41,623 nt of DNA from Aliidiomarina sp047920995. GTDB taxonomy: Bacteria > Pseudomonadota > Gammaproteobacteria > Enterobacterales > Alteromonadaceae. The notes below the pieces were generated by a model that saw only the letters and a list, made by a program, of their open reading frames with translations, had not been told where the DNA came from and did no database searches. The stretch covers positions 1-41,623 of the forward strand of contig NZ_JBLRWZ010000023.1 in assembly GCF_047920995.1 (NCBI RefSeq), read 5' to 3'. A program made the position numbers and the translations under genes. This document shows positions 8,033-16,903 of this stretch, piece by piece (position 1 is the first letter of the stretch; every line of letters starts with the position of its first letter).

Positions 8033-9021
8033 GCTTGCCACCTGCGCCATTGCATCGTGGCGGGTAACGCTGCACTTATTTCAATGGTACGAATGGCCGC
8101 CTTTTTCAGAGCTTGTGCGCGTTGCTCATGCCAATTTTGGGCTTGCTGTTGCCAATCTTTACGGAAGGTATCACTAGATAAATACAAGCGATGTTGTTGC
8201 ACACCATCGAACGCATCAATATCACGGCGAAAATCCGCAGGTAATCTTTCTTCGAATGGATCGGTAATTACTACTGCACTCACCGTGTGGTGCTTGCGTA
8301 ATACCTGCAAGAGTTCTGTTGTATGGGCGTTCAGTTGGCTAAAATCACTAATAATCACTACATCTGCACCTGGCTTACAGAGCTTAATAAGCCGCTGTAA
8401 TTGCGCATTCAGCGAGTTGCTATCACTATGTTGTGCATGCTGTGCTGTGATGTTCTGCGGATGTAAAGCTACCAGTTGGCGAAGTAGCAACAGCGCACCA
8501 TGCTGGCGCGCGGCAGGTTTTAGTTCAACATGATGTTGGTTATTAAACACCACACCACCAATACGATCTCCTCGTTTCACGGTATGCCAAGCTATGCCGG
8601 CAGCTATATGTGCTGCTTGTACTGATTTTAATAACAGCTTTGAGCCAAACCACATGCTACTACTCAAATCAACACACACAAAAACGGGCCGTTCTTTTTC
8701 TTCCCGAAATAATTTTGTGTGGGTTTGCCCGGTTCGTGCTGTTACGCGCCAATCGATAGCGCGAATATCATCACCGGCTTGATAGTGCCGCACCTCATCA
8801 AACTCCATGCCGCGGCCGCGCAAGCGGCTTAAGCGCTGGCCTGCTTGCACAGAGGAGCCCGTTGTTCTGGGAATTGGTAGGCTCAATGGTTGATATCGAT
8901 AGCGCATGAGCTCTGCAATATTGGTATGCACTCCATTGGCATGCGCAGCGTTAAGCCAATCAGTGAGGTCTGATTCGCTCAGTGTTGTTGCGGTGCTTGC
9001 GGATCCTGCGATGCGATTCAT
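8029..9021 (-). CDS. DUF58 domain-containing protein of the moxR operon
   Basis: A 330-residue, apparently soluble protein. The DUF58 core is recognisable from RLRGRGMEFDEVRHYQAGDD and IDWRVTART (about residues 67-98 from ATG 9021), followed by a von Willebrand A-like fold with an intact DLSSS MIDAS motif (Asp at about 118) and a DFSQL strand. DUF58 proteins are standard partners of MoxR ATPases; biochemical function is not established. ATG 9021 has AGAAGG 11-12 nt upstream. A GTG at 9057 would add 12 residues but lacks a convincing ribosome site. It lies about 60 nt after moxR and overlaps the DUF4381 gene by four bases. Confidence 0.87.
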   Translation of the reverse strand: MNRIAGSASTATTLSESDLTDWLNAAHANGVHTNIAELMRYRYQPLSLPIPRTTGSSVQAGQRLSRLRGRGMEFDEVRHYQAGDDIRAIDWRVTARTGQTHTKLFREEKERPVFVCVDLSSSMWFGSKLLLKSVQAAHIAAGIAWHTVKRGDRIGGVVFNNQHHVELKPAARQHGALLLLRQLVALHPQNITAQHAQHSDSNSLNAQLQRLIKLCKPGADVVIISDFSQLNAHTTELLQVLRKHHTVSAVVITDPFEERLPADFRRDIDAFDGVQQHRLYLSSDTFRKDWQQQAQNWHEQRAQALKKAAIRTIEISAALPATMQWRRWQA

Positions 9022-9082
9022 GGATGATACAACCTTCTTTATACTAACTTGAGGCACTCTGAATTATTGAACACATTACCGG

Positions 9083-10042
9083 TTAAGGAGCGGGAACAAG
9101 CTCTAAAATCCGATCAATAACCTGATCGCGGCTAATTCCTTCTGCCTCGGCTTCATAGCTAAGTATGATGCGATGGCGTAGCACGTTGTGCAGTAGTGCA
9201 GCGGCATCATCCGGAGTTACGAAATCACGGCCATCAAGCCAAGCGCGGGCACGAGCACTTCGATCTAAGGCGATAGTGGCGCGCGGGCTTGCTCCAATGG
9301 CAAGCCAGCTGGCTAGTTCATCATCATAAAGCTCGGGTTGCCGGGTAGCGATAATAAGCGCTACCAAATATTCCTCAACTGTTTCGTCCATGTGCAGGGT
9401 AAGGAGTTCCTTACGCGCCGCAAAAATGGTTTCTTGAGTAAGTGGATCGGCCATTGCCGCAGTGCCTTGCATACGTTCGCTACGAGTAAGGCGCAGAATT
9501 TGTTGTTCAGTTTGAGCGTTGGGGTAATCAAGGTTTAAATGCAGCAAAAAGCGATCAAGCTGTGCTTCTGGCAACGGGTACGTACCCTCTTGCTCAAGGG
9601 GATTTTGGGTTGCCATTACCGTATATAGTGCTGGTAACGGATAGGTATTTCTGCCCACACTAATTTGCCGTTCTGCCATGGCTTCTAGAAGAGCGCTTTG
9701 CACTTTCGCTGGTGCGCGGTTAATCTCATCAGCAAGAATCAAATTATGAAATAATGGGCCCTGTTGGAAAATAAACTCACCGGTTTCCGGGCGATAGATA
9801 TCAGTGCCGGTTAAATCGGCAGGGAGTAAATCGGGGGTAAACTGAATGCGTTGGAAATCGCCTTCAACACCGCTCGCTAATGCTTGCACTGCCCGTGTTT
9901 TCGCTAAGCCCGGTGGGCCCTCTACTAGAAGGTGACCATCAGCGAGAATGGCGATTAATAAATGTTCAGTGAGGGTTGGCTGACCTAAAACTTGCGTTTC
10001 TAAATATGCTTGTAATTGCCGGAACGCGACCACTGCTGTCAT
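9083..10042 (-). CDS. moxR: MoxR-family AAA+ ATPase
   Basis: A 319-residue AAA+ ATPase of the MoxR type. Walker A is GPPGLAKT (42-49), Walker B is LILADEIN (Asp105-Glu106), followed by the MoxR signature RAPAKVQSALLEAM, a sensor region (MATQNPLEQEGTYPLPEAQLDRF) and the C-terminal lid. MoxR ATPases act as chaperones that mature or remodel complexes, often through von Willebrand A partners encoded alongside. Here it leads the operon moxR-DUF58-DUF4381-batA-batB-batD. ATG 10042 is preceded by GAGG with good spacing. Its promoter must lie in the 123-bp gap shared with the divergent fadI gene. Confidence 0.94.
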   Translation of the reverse strand: MTAVVAFRQLQAYLETQVLGQPTLTEHLLIAILADGHLLVEGPPGLAKTRAVQALASGVEGDFQRIQFTPDLLPADLTGTDIYRPETGEFIFQQGPLFHNLILADEINRAPAKVQSALLEAMAERQISVGRNTYPLPALYTVMATQNPLEQEGTYPLPEAQLDRFLLHLNLDYPNAQTEQQILRLTRSERMQGTAAMADPLTQETIFAARKELLTLHMDETVEEYLVALIIATRQPELYDDELASWLAIGASPRATIALDRSARARAWLDGRDFVTPDDAAALLHNVLRHRIILSYEAEAEGISRDQVIDRILELVPAP

Positions 10043-10100
10043 AACATCCTCGTTTATTCGATACGTGCGAAATATTCATATTACGTCTATGGTTTTAATT

Positions 10101-10120
10101 TTCTACATTTAAAAGTAGAA
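10101..10120. promoter_or_regulatory. Inverted repeat in the moxR-fadI divergent promoter region
   Basis: TTCTAC (10101-10106) and GTAGAA (10115-10120) form a perfect 6-bp inverted repeat around an AT-rich 8-nt centre. It sits midway between two divergent starts, where operators are common. No known binding site was recognised. Confidence 0.3.
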
Positions 10121-10134
10121 TCGGAAGATAAATT

Positions 10135-10147
10135 GTGGTCAGACCAC
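10135..10147. promoter_or_regulatory. FadR-like operator upstream of fadI
   Basis: GTGGTCAGACCAC is a perfect 13-bp palindrome ending 18 nt before the fadI start. Its core TGGTCAGACCA fits the FadR pattern TGGTNNGACCA, as recalled from E. coli fad genes. The position next to a beta-oxidation operon supports fatty-acid-responsive repression relieved by acyl-CoA. Whether this organism has FadR is not visible here. Confidence 0.65.
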
Positions 10148-10165
10148 TAATTACAGGGGTAATCT

Positions 10166-11509
10166 ATGTCATCTTCACTACAACATTCTTCTCAAAAGCG
10201 AACCGAACAGCAGCGTTTGCGCACTGCTAACGGTGATCGTATTGCCATTGTTGCAGGCTTGCGCACACCATTTGCTAAACAAGCGAGCTACTTTCACGGT
10301 GTACCGGCTCTCGATATGGGCACTATGGTTGTGCAAGAATTAATTCAGCGTACCAATTTGAACCCAGCGCTAGTGGAGCAACTTGTGTATGGCCAAGTTG
10401 TGCAGATGCCAGAAGCCCCAAATATTGCTCGAGAGATTGTGCTTGCAACAAGCCTTCCCGTCAACACAGATGCGTTTAGTGTAAGCCGTGCGTGCGCTAC
10501 AAGCTTTCAATCTGCGGTGAGTGTTGCGGAATCCATGTTGGCTGGCAATATCAGCGTGGGTATTGCTGGCGGTGCCGATTCTTCGTCGGTATTACCGATT
10601 GGTGTATCGAAAAAGCTAGGTAGAGCGCTTGTTGATTTGAATAAAGCGCGTTCGCTGGGCCAACGCTTAAGTATTTTTAAACGTTTAGGCATTAAAGATT
10701 TACTGCCTGTTCCGCCTGCAGTAGCTGAGTACTCTACCGGCTTAAGTATGGGACAAACCGCCGAACAGATGGCCAAAACTCACAATATTAGCCGCGCTGA
10801 TCAAGATAAACTTGCTCATCGTTCTCACCAACTAGCTCATGAAGCATGGGAGGCGGGCAAACTTACTGAGGAAGTAATGGTGGCGCACTGCGCACCCTAT
10901 AAAGAATATTTTGAGCGAGATAACAATATTCGCGGCAATTCGGATTTGGCTAGCTATGCGAAGTTACGCCCAGCATTCGATAAAAAACACGGTACGGTTA
11001 CTGCGGCCAGTTCAACCCCGCTTACCGATGGCGCCTCGGCGGTATTGATGATGACAGAGAGCCGCGCCAAAGAGCTGGGCTATACCCCGCTTGGCTATAT
11101 TCGCAGTTATGCGTTTTCAGCGATTGATGTATATGAAGATATGTTGATGGGGCCATCCTATGCTACGCCGATAGCGCTTGATAGAGCAGGAATGACCCTT
11201 AATGACCTCGATTTAATTGATATGCATGAAGCATTTGCCGCGCAAACTCTGGCGAATATGAAAATGTTTGCATCGAAGAAATTTGCTGCAGAAAAACTGA
11301 ATCGTAGCAGTGCAATTGGTGAAATAGACGAAGCGAAGTTTAACGTAATGGGCAGTTCAATTGCCTACGGCCACCCATTTGCAGCAACTGGTACAAGAAT
11401 GCTAACGCAGGTGCTACATGAGCTACATCGCCGTGGTGGCGGTACCGCATTAACAACAGCATGTGCAGCTGGCGGTTTAGGTGCTGCTGTAATTGTGGAG
11501 ACAGAATAA
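10166..11509 (+). CDS. fadI: 3-ketoacyl-CoA thiolase FadI (beta-oxidation beta subunit)
   Basis: A 447-residue thiolase that cleaves 3-ketoacyl-CoA with CoA to acetyl-CoA and a shortened acyl-CoA, acting with FadJ in a cytoplasmic trifunctional complex. The acylated Cys110 lies in SRACATSFQSAV. His403 is in YGHPFAATGT, and the second catalytic Cys433 is in CAAGGLGAAV. FadI rather than FadA is favoured by the order thiolase-then-multifunctional enzyme, the length (E. coli FadI 436) and the long loop region. The N-terminal ~20 residues are polar and extend slightly beyond the family core. The start is ATG 10166 with CAGGGG upstream. Its stop overlaps the fadJ ATG by one base, so the two are one operon, probably controlled by the palindrome at 10135-10147. 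Confidence 0.95.
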   Translation: MSSSLQHSSQKRTEQQRLRTANGDRIAIVAGLRTPFAKQASYFHGVPALDMGTMVVQELIQRTNLNPALVEQLVYGQVVQMPEAPNIAREIVLATSLPVNTDAFSVSRACATSFQSAVSVAESMLAGNISVGIAGGADSSSVLPIGVSKKLGRALVDLNKARSLGQRLSIFKRLGIKDLLPVPPAVAEYSTGLSMGQTAEQMAKTHNISRADQDKLAHRSHQLAHEAWEAGKLTEEVMVAHCAPYKEYFERDNNIRGNSDLASYAKLRPAFDKKHGTVTAASSTPLTDGASAVLMMTESRAKELGYTPLGYIRSYAFSAIDVYEDMLMGPSYATPIALDRAGMTLNDLDLIDMHEAFAAQTLANMKMFASKKFAAEKLNRSSAIGEIDEAKFNVMGSSIAYGHPFAATGTRMLTQVLHELHRRGGGTALTTACAAGGLGAAVIVETE

Positions 11510-13635
11510 TGGAACAGAATAAAAGCGCATTTAGTTTAGCAGTTCGTGAAAACGGCATCGGTGTTATTACTATCGATGTGCCTGGCGAAAGCATGAATAC
11601 TTTAAAAGCTACCTTTGCCGATGAAGTAGCTACATTAATGGAAAAAATTGAAAGTAATCGTGACCTCAAGGGCTTGGTGTTTATTAGCGGTAAGCCATCT
11701 TCGTTTGTGGCCGGTGCCGATATCCGCATGATCAATGAGTGTGAAACCGCGGTTGATGCAGAGAGTTTAGCTCGCCAAGGGCAGGCACTGTTTGATCGCA
11801 TTGAAGGATTATCGATTCCAGTTATTGCCGCAATTAACGGGCCGGCATTGGGTGGTGGCTTGGAATTAGCGCTGGCGTGCCATGCACGTGTGGTAAGCGA
11901 TTCAGCGAAAACTGTATTGGGTGTGCCAGAAGTGCAGTTGGGTTTATTGCCTGGATCGGGCGGAACCCAACGGTTACCGCGCTTAGTGGGCGTACAACAA
12001 GCACTTACGTTAATGCTTACCGGCAAGCAATTACGGCCCAAACAAGCATTGAAAATGGGCTTGGTAGATGAAATTGTACCGCAGAGTATTTTACTGGAAG
12101 CAGCAGTAAAACTTGCCGAGAAAGGTAAACCTCGAGCGAAGAAGCCAAAGCTAAACTTAGTGAGTAAAATTCTAGAAGGGCCGTTGAGCTCTGTATTGTA
12201 TAAGAAGGCTCGGGAGCAGGCACAGAAAAAAGCACTGGGCAACTATCCGGCAATCGACAAGATTATAGATACGGTTGCCTACGGCATGGCAAAAGGTAAA
12301 AAAGCTGGCCTTGCGTATGAAGCTAAGCAATTTGGCGAACTGGCCATGAGTGATGTTTCGTATCAGTTACGGAATATTTTCTTTGCAACCACTGAAATCA
12401 AAAAAGAAACCGGTGCTGATGGCGTAAAGCCAACGCAAGTGCACAAAGCTGGTGTGCTAGGTGGTGGTTTAATGGGTGGTGGTATAGCCCATGTTTCAAT
12501 TAGCAAGGCAAAAGTACCGGTACGCTTGAAAGACATTAATCAAGAGGGCATCAAGAATGCCTTGGCATACCATTACAAGCTGTTACTACCCAAGCTGCAG
12601 CGGAAGATTTTGCGTAAAACCGAGTTGCAGCAGCAAATGCTAATGCTCACTGGCACTACTAAGTATGATGGTTTTAAAGATACCGATATTGTAATTGAAG
12701 CAGTGTTTGAGGATCTCGAGCTGAAGCAAAAAATGGTTGCGGATATTGAAGAGAATGCCGCTGAACATACCATTTTTGCTACCAATACCTCGTCATTGCC
12801 GATTACTCAAATTGCCGCAAAAGCAGCACGGCCCGAGCAAGTAATTGGTTTGCATTACTTTTCTCCAGTAGAAAAAATGCCATTGGCAGAAATTATTACC
12901 CATCCTGGTACATCGCCGGAAACTATCGCCACCACAGTTGAATTCGCGAAACGGCAAGGCAAAACACCAGTTGTAGTGAAAGATGGAGCCGGTTTCTACG
13001 TGAACCGTATTCTTGCACCTTACATGAATGAAGCTGCGCGTTTGTTGCTAGCCGGTGAGCCAATTGAAGTGCTGGATAAAACCATGGTGAAGTTTGGTTT
13101 CCCAGTGGGGCCAATTACATTGCTCGATGAAGTGGGTATTGATGTTGCCGGCAAAGTTGCGCCAATCCTTACTGATGCGCTTGGTGAACGTTTCCGTGCC
13201 CCTGATGCGTTTAGTAAGTTGTTGGATGATGGCCGCAAGGGTAGAAAAACGAAGAAAGGTTTCTATCTGTATGATGGTAAGAAGAAAGGTAAGCACGTAG
13301 ATTCTTCTGTATACGAAGTGGTGGGTATCACGCCAAACGCCAAATTAGCGAGCAGTGAATTGATCGAGCGTTGTGTATTGCCGATGCTGAATGAAGCTGC
13401 TTGGTGTTTGCAGGAGGATATTATCCGCTCTCCTCGTGATGGTGATATTGGTGCCATTTTTGGTATTGGCTTCCCGCCATTTCGTGGTGGGCCATTCCGT
13501 TACATGGACAGCCTAGGTGCGAAGTATATTGTGGAGCGTTTACAGCACTATGCTAACACTGAAGGAAGCCGTTTCCAGCCTTGCCAGCTGTTGTTGGATA
13601 TGGCTGCGGAGGAACGTTCGTTTTATAGCAAATAA
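11509..13635 (+). CDS. fadJ: Multifunctional fatty acid oxidation protein FadJ (enoyl-CoA hydratase / 3-hydroxyacyl-CoA dehydrogenase)
   Basis: A 708-residue alpha subunit of the FadIJ complex. The N-terminal hydratase/isomerase domain (about 1-190) has the oxyanion-hole region SSFVAGADIR, GGGLELALAC with Glu119, and VPEVQLGLLPGSGGT with Glu141, the two catalytic glutamates. The NAD-binding dehydrogenase domain begins at about 313 with GVLGGGLMGGGIA (Rossmann GxGxxG) and carries catalytic His449 in LHYFSPVEKMP. The 3-hydroxyacyl-CoA dehydrogenase C-terminal domains follow (FVNR-like GFYVNRILAPY, then LDEVGIDVAGK). E. coli FadJ is 714 residues. ATG 11509 overlaps the fadI stop by one base and has GGAG upstream; the open frame extends back into fadI but is not used. 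Confidence 0.95.
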   Translation: MEQNKSAFSLAVRENGIGVITIDVPGESMNTLKATFADEVATLMEKIESNRDLKGLVFISGKPSSFVAGADIRMINECETAVDAESLARQGQALFDRIEGLSIPVIAAINGPALGGGLELALACHARVVSDSAKTVLGVPEVQLGLLPGSGGTQRLPRLVGVQQALTLMLTGKQLRPKQALKMGLVDEIVPQSILLEAAVKLAEKGKPRAKKPKLNLVSKILEGPLSSVLYKKAREQAQKKALGNYPAIDKIIDTVAYGMAKGKKAGLAYEAKQFGELAMSDVSYQLRNIFFATTEIKKETGADGVKPTQVHKAGVLGGGLMGGGIAHVSISKAKVPVRLKDINQEGIKNALAYHYKLLLPKLQRKILRKTELQQQMLMLTGTTKYDGFKDTDIVIEAVFEDLELKQKMVADIEENAAEHTIFATNTSSLPITQIAAKAARPEQVIGLHYFSPVEKMPLAEIITHPGTSPETIATTVEFAKRQGKTPVVVKDGAGFYVNRILAPYMNEAARLLLAGEPIEVLDKTMVKFGFPVGPITLLDEVGIDVAGKVAPILTDALGERFRAPDAFSKLLDDGRKGRKTKKGFYLYDGKKKGKHVDSSVYEVVGITPNAKLASSELIERCVLPMLNEAAWCLQEDIIRSPRDGDIGAIFGIGFPPFRGGPFRYMDSLGAKYIVERLQHYANTEGSRFQPCQLLLDMAAEERSFYSK

Positions 13636-13664
13636 TGCTCGTATTGTTTGCTTATGATAAAATA

Positions 13665-13738
13665 ACCGCGCTGCTAGGCTGTATGGTTGGCCATAAGATG
13701 TGTTGCTATTGAATTGGCCACGAGAGCCTTAGCGCGGT
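13665..13738 (+). other. Long nested stem between fadJ and a small membrane-protein gene
   Basis: Three co-linear pairing blocks enclose each other: ACCGCGCT (13665-13672) with AGCGCGGT (13731-13738); AGGCT (13676-13680) with AGCCT (13725-13729); and TGGCCA (13688-13693) with TGGCCA (13715-13720), leaving a 21-nt loop. It is followed by a T-rich stretch (GTGTTTATTCTT). It could be the fadIJ terminator, a structured 5' leader of the next ORF, or a small RNA. The sequence does not decide between them. Confidence 0.6.
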
Positions 13739-13767
13739 GTGTTTATTCTTCAAGAAAGGTAAATGTA

Positions 13768-13965
13768 ATGTTGTTATTTATCTTGCTTACAATAGTTTTT
13801 GCAGGCTTTTATTATATTCAGGCGTGGCAGTACGCCCTTGGTCCAAAGCGATGGGCAGTACTTGGCTTATTGTTTGGCCCACTGCTCCTGCCAATGTTCC
13901 GCACCCATAAACGTATGCGTATACTCAGAGCAAAAGGGCCTGAAGGTATTTTATTTCGTGCCTGA
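13768..13965 (+). CDS. Small two-helix membrane protein of unknown function
   Basis: A 65-residue ORF from ATG 13768, preceded by AAGAAAGG (13752-13759) at 8-nt spacing. Two hydrophobic segments (about 1-20 and 29-44) are joined by a short loop, YALGPKRW. The C-terminal 20 residues are strongly basic (RTHKRMRILRAK), suggesting a hairpin in the inner membrane with a cytoplasmic positive tail. I do not recognise the family. The good ribosome site, strong hydrophobic pattern and lack of any overlapping gene support it being real. The frame extends upstream through the nested stem, but those codons look unlike protein. It may be read through from fadIJ or expressed separately. Confidence 0.65.
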   Translation: MLLFILLTIVFAGFYYIQAWQYALGPKRWAVLGLLFGPLLLPMFRTHKRMRILRAKGPEGILFRA

Positions 13966-14040
13966 ATGTTGTGCTGAGAAGGCATGGATGCAGATAAGGT
14001 TGCAGATAACCCGGTGGTGGACGCCAGGGAACGCAAACGC

Positions 14041-16803
14041 TTAAACCAAGTTATCCGCCAGTGCCATTGCACAGCGCTCACTTTTTAGGCGTTTTGTTGC
14101 GAATGCAACTAGCTCGGCATGAGTAATGTTGCGCACAGTTTCAGCTACTCGATTCGCTAACTCGAAATCACCCCGATTGTTAATTACTGAGCTCCAGTAT
14201 CGCTGAGCGCGCACACGCATGCTTGGCGCAGAATCGGTTAAGTGATGCAGTACTGCTTTTTGCGCGTTCACAAAATCTGCTGCGGGTAGCGTGACTAACT
14301 GCTTTAAAAATTGCGTAATGAAAATTTCAACCGCGGCGCTAATATCCGCTGGTACGTAGTTTGGTGATTGCACGTAACAGAGAAGCCCGGGTAGGCCATG
14401 CATCGGCAGATAGCTTGAGCCTACTAAATATCCCATCTGCTGTTCGGTACGGAGGCTGTGGAAGAAACGCGCACTGAATAAGTGATTGAGCACTAAAAAA
14501 TACGCTTTCTCATGTAAGCCGGTGTTTTGGCCTTGAAAAAATAGGGCGAAAGCGTGATCGCTATGTTCGTTCAAGAATGGCACAGTTTGTACACCGCTGT
14601 TGAGGCGCTTTACCGAACGGCTTACTTTTGCTTTAGGTTCCGCAATTACAGGTAGTGTTTGTGCAACCCAATTAGCGAGTTCGCCAGCAGTTTTCTGCTC
14701 AATATCACCATGCGCAAGAATAATGGCTTGTGCATCACGCAACATTCCAGGTAGTAAATCGCAATAATGCTCAAAATCAAGATCTACAATACTATCGGCC
14801 AGCTGTTGTGCGGTGTAGGCACCGTGTTGAAGTTGGTGATGCAGCAAAGAGAATAAATGATTAATTGGCTTGTTTTGGTGAATTGCTTGCCAGTTCCGCT
14901 GTAATTGTTGGCGAACGGTATGGAAGTGTTGTTTGCTAGAGCGCAACGCCGCCAGCGAGCGCATTAAATCTTTAAATAATGCTGGTTGCCGATCTGAAAA
15001 TCCGGATAGATGTAGCGTGATGCCAGATTGCTGTGGATACAAGTTAAAATGCATTCCCGCAACTTCGGCATCGTAAAACTGCTCACTTAATAGCTCTTGG
15101 CCAAGCTCACACCAAATTCTACTAATGGCATGATTCCGTGCACTTGCATTGGCTAGTGGTAATTGCAGTGATAAATAAATATGCGCTTGAGGCTCTCTAA
15201 AATGAACATCCTGCAAATACCACAAGGTAACGCCAGCTGGGCTCGATAGCTTGTTTGGATAGTAGCCAGTGCGCTCACATTGCTGGTTCTGCACTGCAGT
15301 TGCTTCGCTCTGCAGTTGCTTCGCAATAGGCAAGGGAACAATCCGCTTAGGTGTATATGGGTTTGCTTCGGGTACTTGGAAATTGGCCTGTAATGTTTCA
15401 GGCACAGGCTGTTTTAGTATACTTAATTGCTCGCTTGATAGCGGCTCAATTTTATATTCTGCCCCATAATACTGAGTTTTTTGGTTTACTGGGGCTTGCG
15501 GGTGAATTAGTGTAATGCGCGCATTTTCAGGAATCATTTTGCTAAGCGTAACGCGCGCTAAATTATTGCGTAATCCATCCATACGATAATCACCGCTAAC
15601 AACATGCTCTGGGGCGTAGTGCAGCATATTAATGGCAAGTTGCGAAGCCAGTTCTACGGTTTGGATTGCTTCCGGGAATTGATACGCTAAAGCCATCATT
15701 TGTTTGCGTTCATTGTATAACGCGTTCTGAACTCCCTCTGCTGCAATCACCCGAATATACTGAAAGCATGCCTGCACAACATGTTGAATATTCTCAGCGC
15801 CAAGATCCGTAAGCTGAATATTCAAGTGGAAATCTTTAAAATTATAGCCGCTCATTCCGCCACCCGCAGACAACTCTTGAATCCAATGTTGTTGGCGTAA
15901 AAAATAACACAGGCTGCCGCTACCTTCGTGTCCTAGTAAATGCGCCAAAAAGCTGGTGGTTTTGTGCAAATAATCACTATTAATTTCATCTAAGGGAAAA
16001 GTAAGTATTAATCGATTCGCTTGCTTAATCGGCCTTACGTATATTTGACAACTTTTATGTTGTTCTTGATAGATAGGTACCGCGGGCAAATTGATAGCCG
16101 CTTCGCCGGCACGCATATCGGCGAAATGCGCAAGAGCTATCTCTTGTAGCTCCGTTAATGATTGCGAGCCAGCCAAAACTAAGGCTGCATTGTTAGCAAC
16201 ATAGAATGTTTGGTGGAAATCTTCTAACCGCTCGCGAATAGTGATGTTGGTATCTGCTAGCGTTTCCGCATTTCCTACAGAGAACTTGGCGAATGGGTGT
16301 GCCGGGTTAGAGGTTGTTTTATGAACTTCATATAATCGGCGCAACTCGTCTTTCAGCTTTAAGCGGTATTCCGCTTCTATTGATTGACGTTCTTTATCTA
16401 CCCACTCATGCTTCAATAAGGGTTCTTTAAATAGTGAGCTAAAATGTTTTACGCAATCAGAAAACTCGTTGGTGGCACAGGCAAAATAGTAGTTACTATG
16501 CTCGGTGCCGGTCCAAGCATTGAAGTGCCCACTGCTATTATTAATACGATTGGCGAAAGCGTTTGCCTCTGGGAATGAGGCGCTGCCCAGAAAAATGAGA
16601 TGTTCGAGAAAGTGCGCAATTCCTTGTGCTTCGATAGGGTCGTGGAAATGGCCTGCATTCACAGCAAAGGATGCTGCGCTTTGTTTACTCGAGGCGTTAT
16701 GCACCAGCAGCACACGTAAACCGTTTTCAAGCTGAAGCCACCGATAGCTGTGGCTATCCGTGGCGCTTGATTCAGGAGTTAACTGTGCTTTAATGGTATG
16801 CAT
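14041..16803 (-). CDS. M16 (insulinase/pitrilysin) family zinc metallopeptidase
   Basis: A 920-residue M16 peptidase. The inverted zinc motif HFLEH (His64, Glu67, His68) is followed 77 residues later by Glu145 in SIEAEYR, the third ligand, matching insulin-degrading enzyme and pitrilysin. The four-domain clamshell size is right (E. coli PtrA 962). A second, inactive M16 repeat with the typical C-terminal region (RFFHSLRTEQQMGYLVGS) is visible. From ATG 16803 there is no signal peptide, so a cytoplasmic location is suggested, unlike periplasmic PtrA. An in-frame TTG at 16890 would add a hydrophobic N-terminus (ALLLYFLLSF), but no good ribosome site supports it. It lies 121 bp after bamE on the same strand. 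Confidence 0.92.
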   Translation of the reverse strand: MHTIKAQLTPESSATDSHSYRWLQLENGLRVLLVHNASSKQSAASFAVNAGHFHDPIEAQGIAHFLEHLIFLGSASFPEANAFANRINNSSGHFNAWTGTEHSNYYFACATNEFSDCVKHFSSLFKEPLLKHEWVDKERQSIEAEYRLKLKDELRRLYEVHKTTSNPAHPFAKFSVGNAETLADTNITIRERLEDFHQTFYVANNAALVLAGSQSLTELQEIALAHFADMRAGEAAINLPAVPIYQEQHKSCQIYVRPIKQANRLILTFPLDEINSDYLHKTTSFLAHLLGHEGSGSLCYFLRQQHWIQELSAGGGMSGYNFKDFHLNIQLTDLGAENIQHVVQACFQYIRVIAAEGVQNALYNERKQMMALAYQFPEAIQTVELASQLAINMLHYAPEHVVSGDYRMDGLRNNLARVTLSKMIPENARITLIHPQAPVNQKTQYYGAEYKIEPLSSEQLSILKQPVPETLQANFQVPEANPYTPKRIVPLPIAKQLQSEATAVQNQQCERTGYYPNKLSSPAGVTLWYLQDVHFREPQAHIYLSLQLPLANASARNHAISRIWCELGQELLSEQFYDAEVAGMHFNLYPQQSGITLHLSGFSDRQPALFKDLMRSLAALRSSKQHFHTVRQQLQRNWQAIHQNKPINHLFSLLHHQLQHGAYTAQQLADSIVDLDFEHYCDLLPGMLRDAQAIILAHGDIEQKTAGELANWVAQTLPVIAEPKAKVSRSVKRLNSGVQTVPFLNEHSDHAFALFFQGQNTGLHEKAYFLVLNHLFSARFFHSLRTEQQMGYLVGSSYLPMHGLPGLLCYVQSPNYVPADISAAVEIFITQFLKQLVTLPAADFVNAQKAVLHHLTDSAPSMRVRAQRYWSSVINNRGDFELANRVAETVRNITHAELVAFATKRLKSERCAMALADNLV

Positions 16804-16903
16804 TAGCCATTCTGCTCTTTTTGCTGCGCCTTTAATAATGCGCTTTGATTGGAAGCTCAGCAAAAAATACAACAGCAAAGCACCGGGCAAGCGCTATCGG
16901 TTG

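Noticed and set aside
11340..12242. 300-codon minus-strand ORF opposite fadI-fadJ
   Set aside because: It is antisense to two strongly supported genes, has no recognisable domain, and its composition follows from the codons of the plus strand.
13799..14044. 81-codon plus-strand ORF overlapping the small membrane protein
   Set aside because: It is a different frame of the 13768-13965 gene; it lacks a ribosome site and ends in unrelated sequence.
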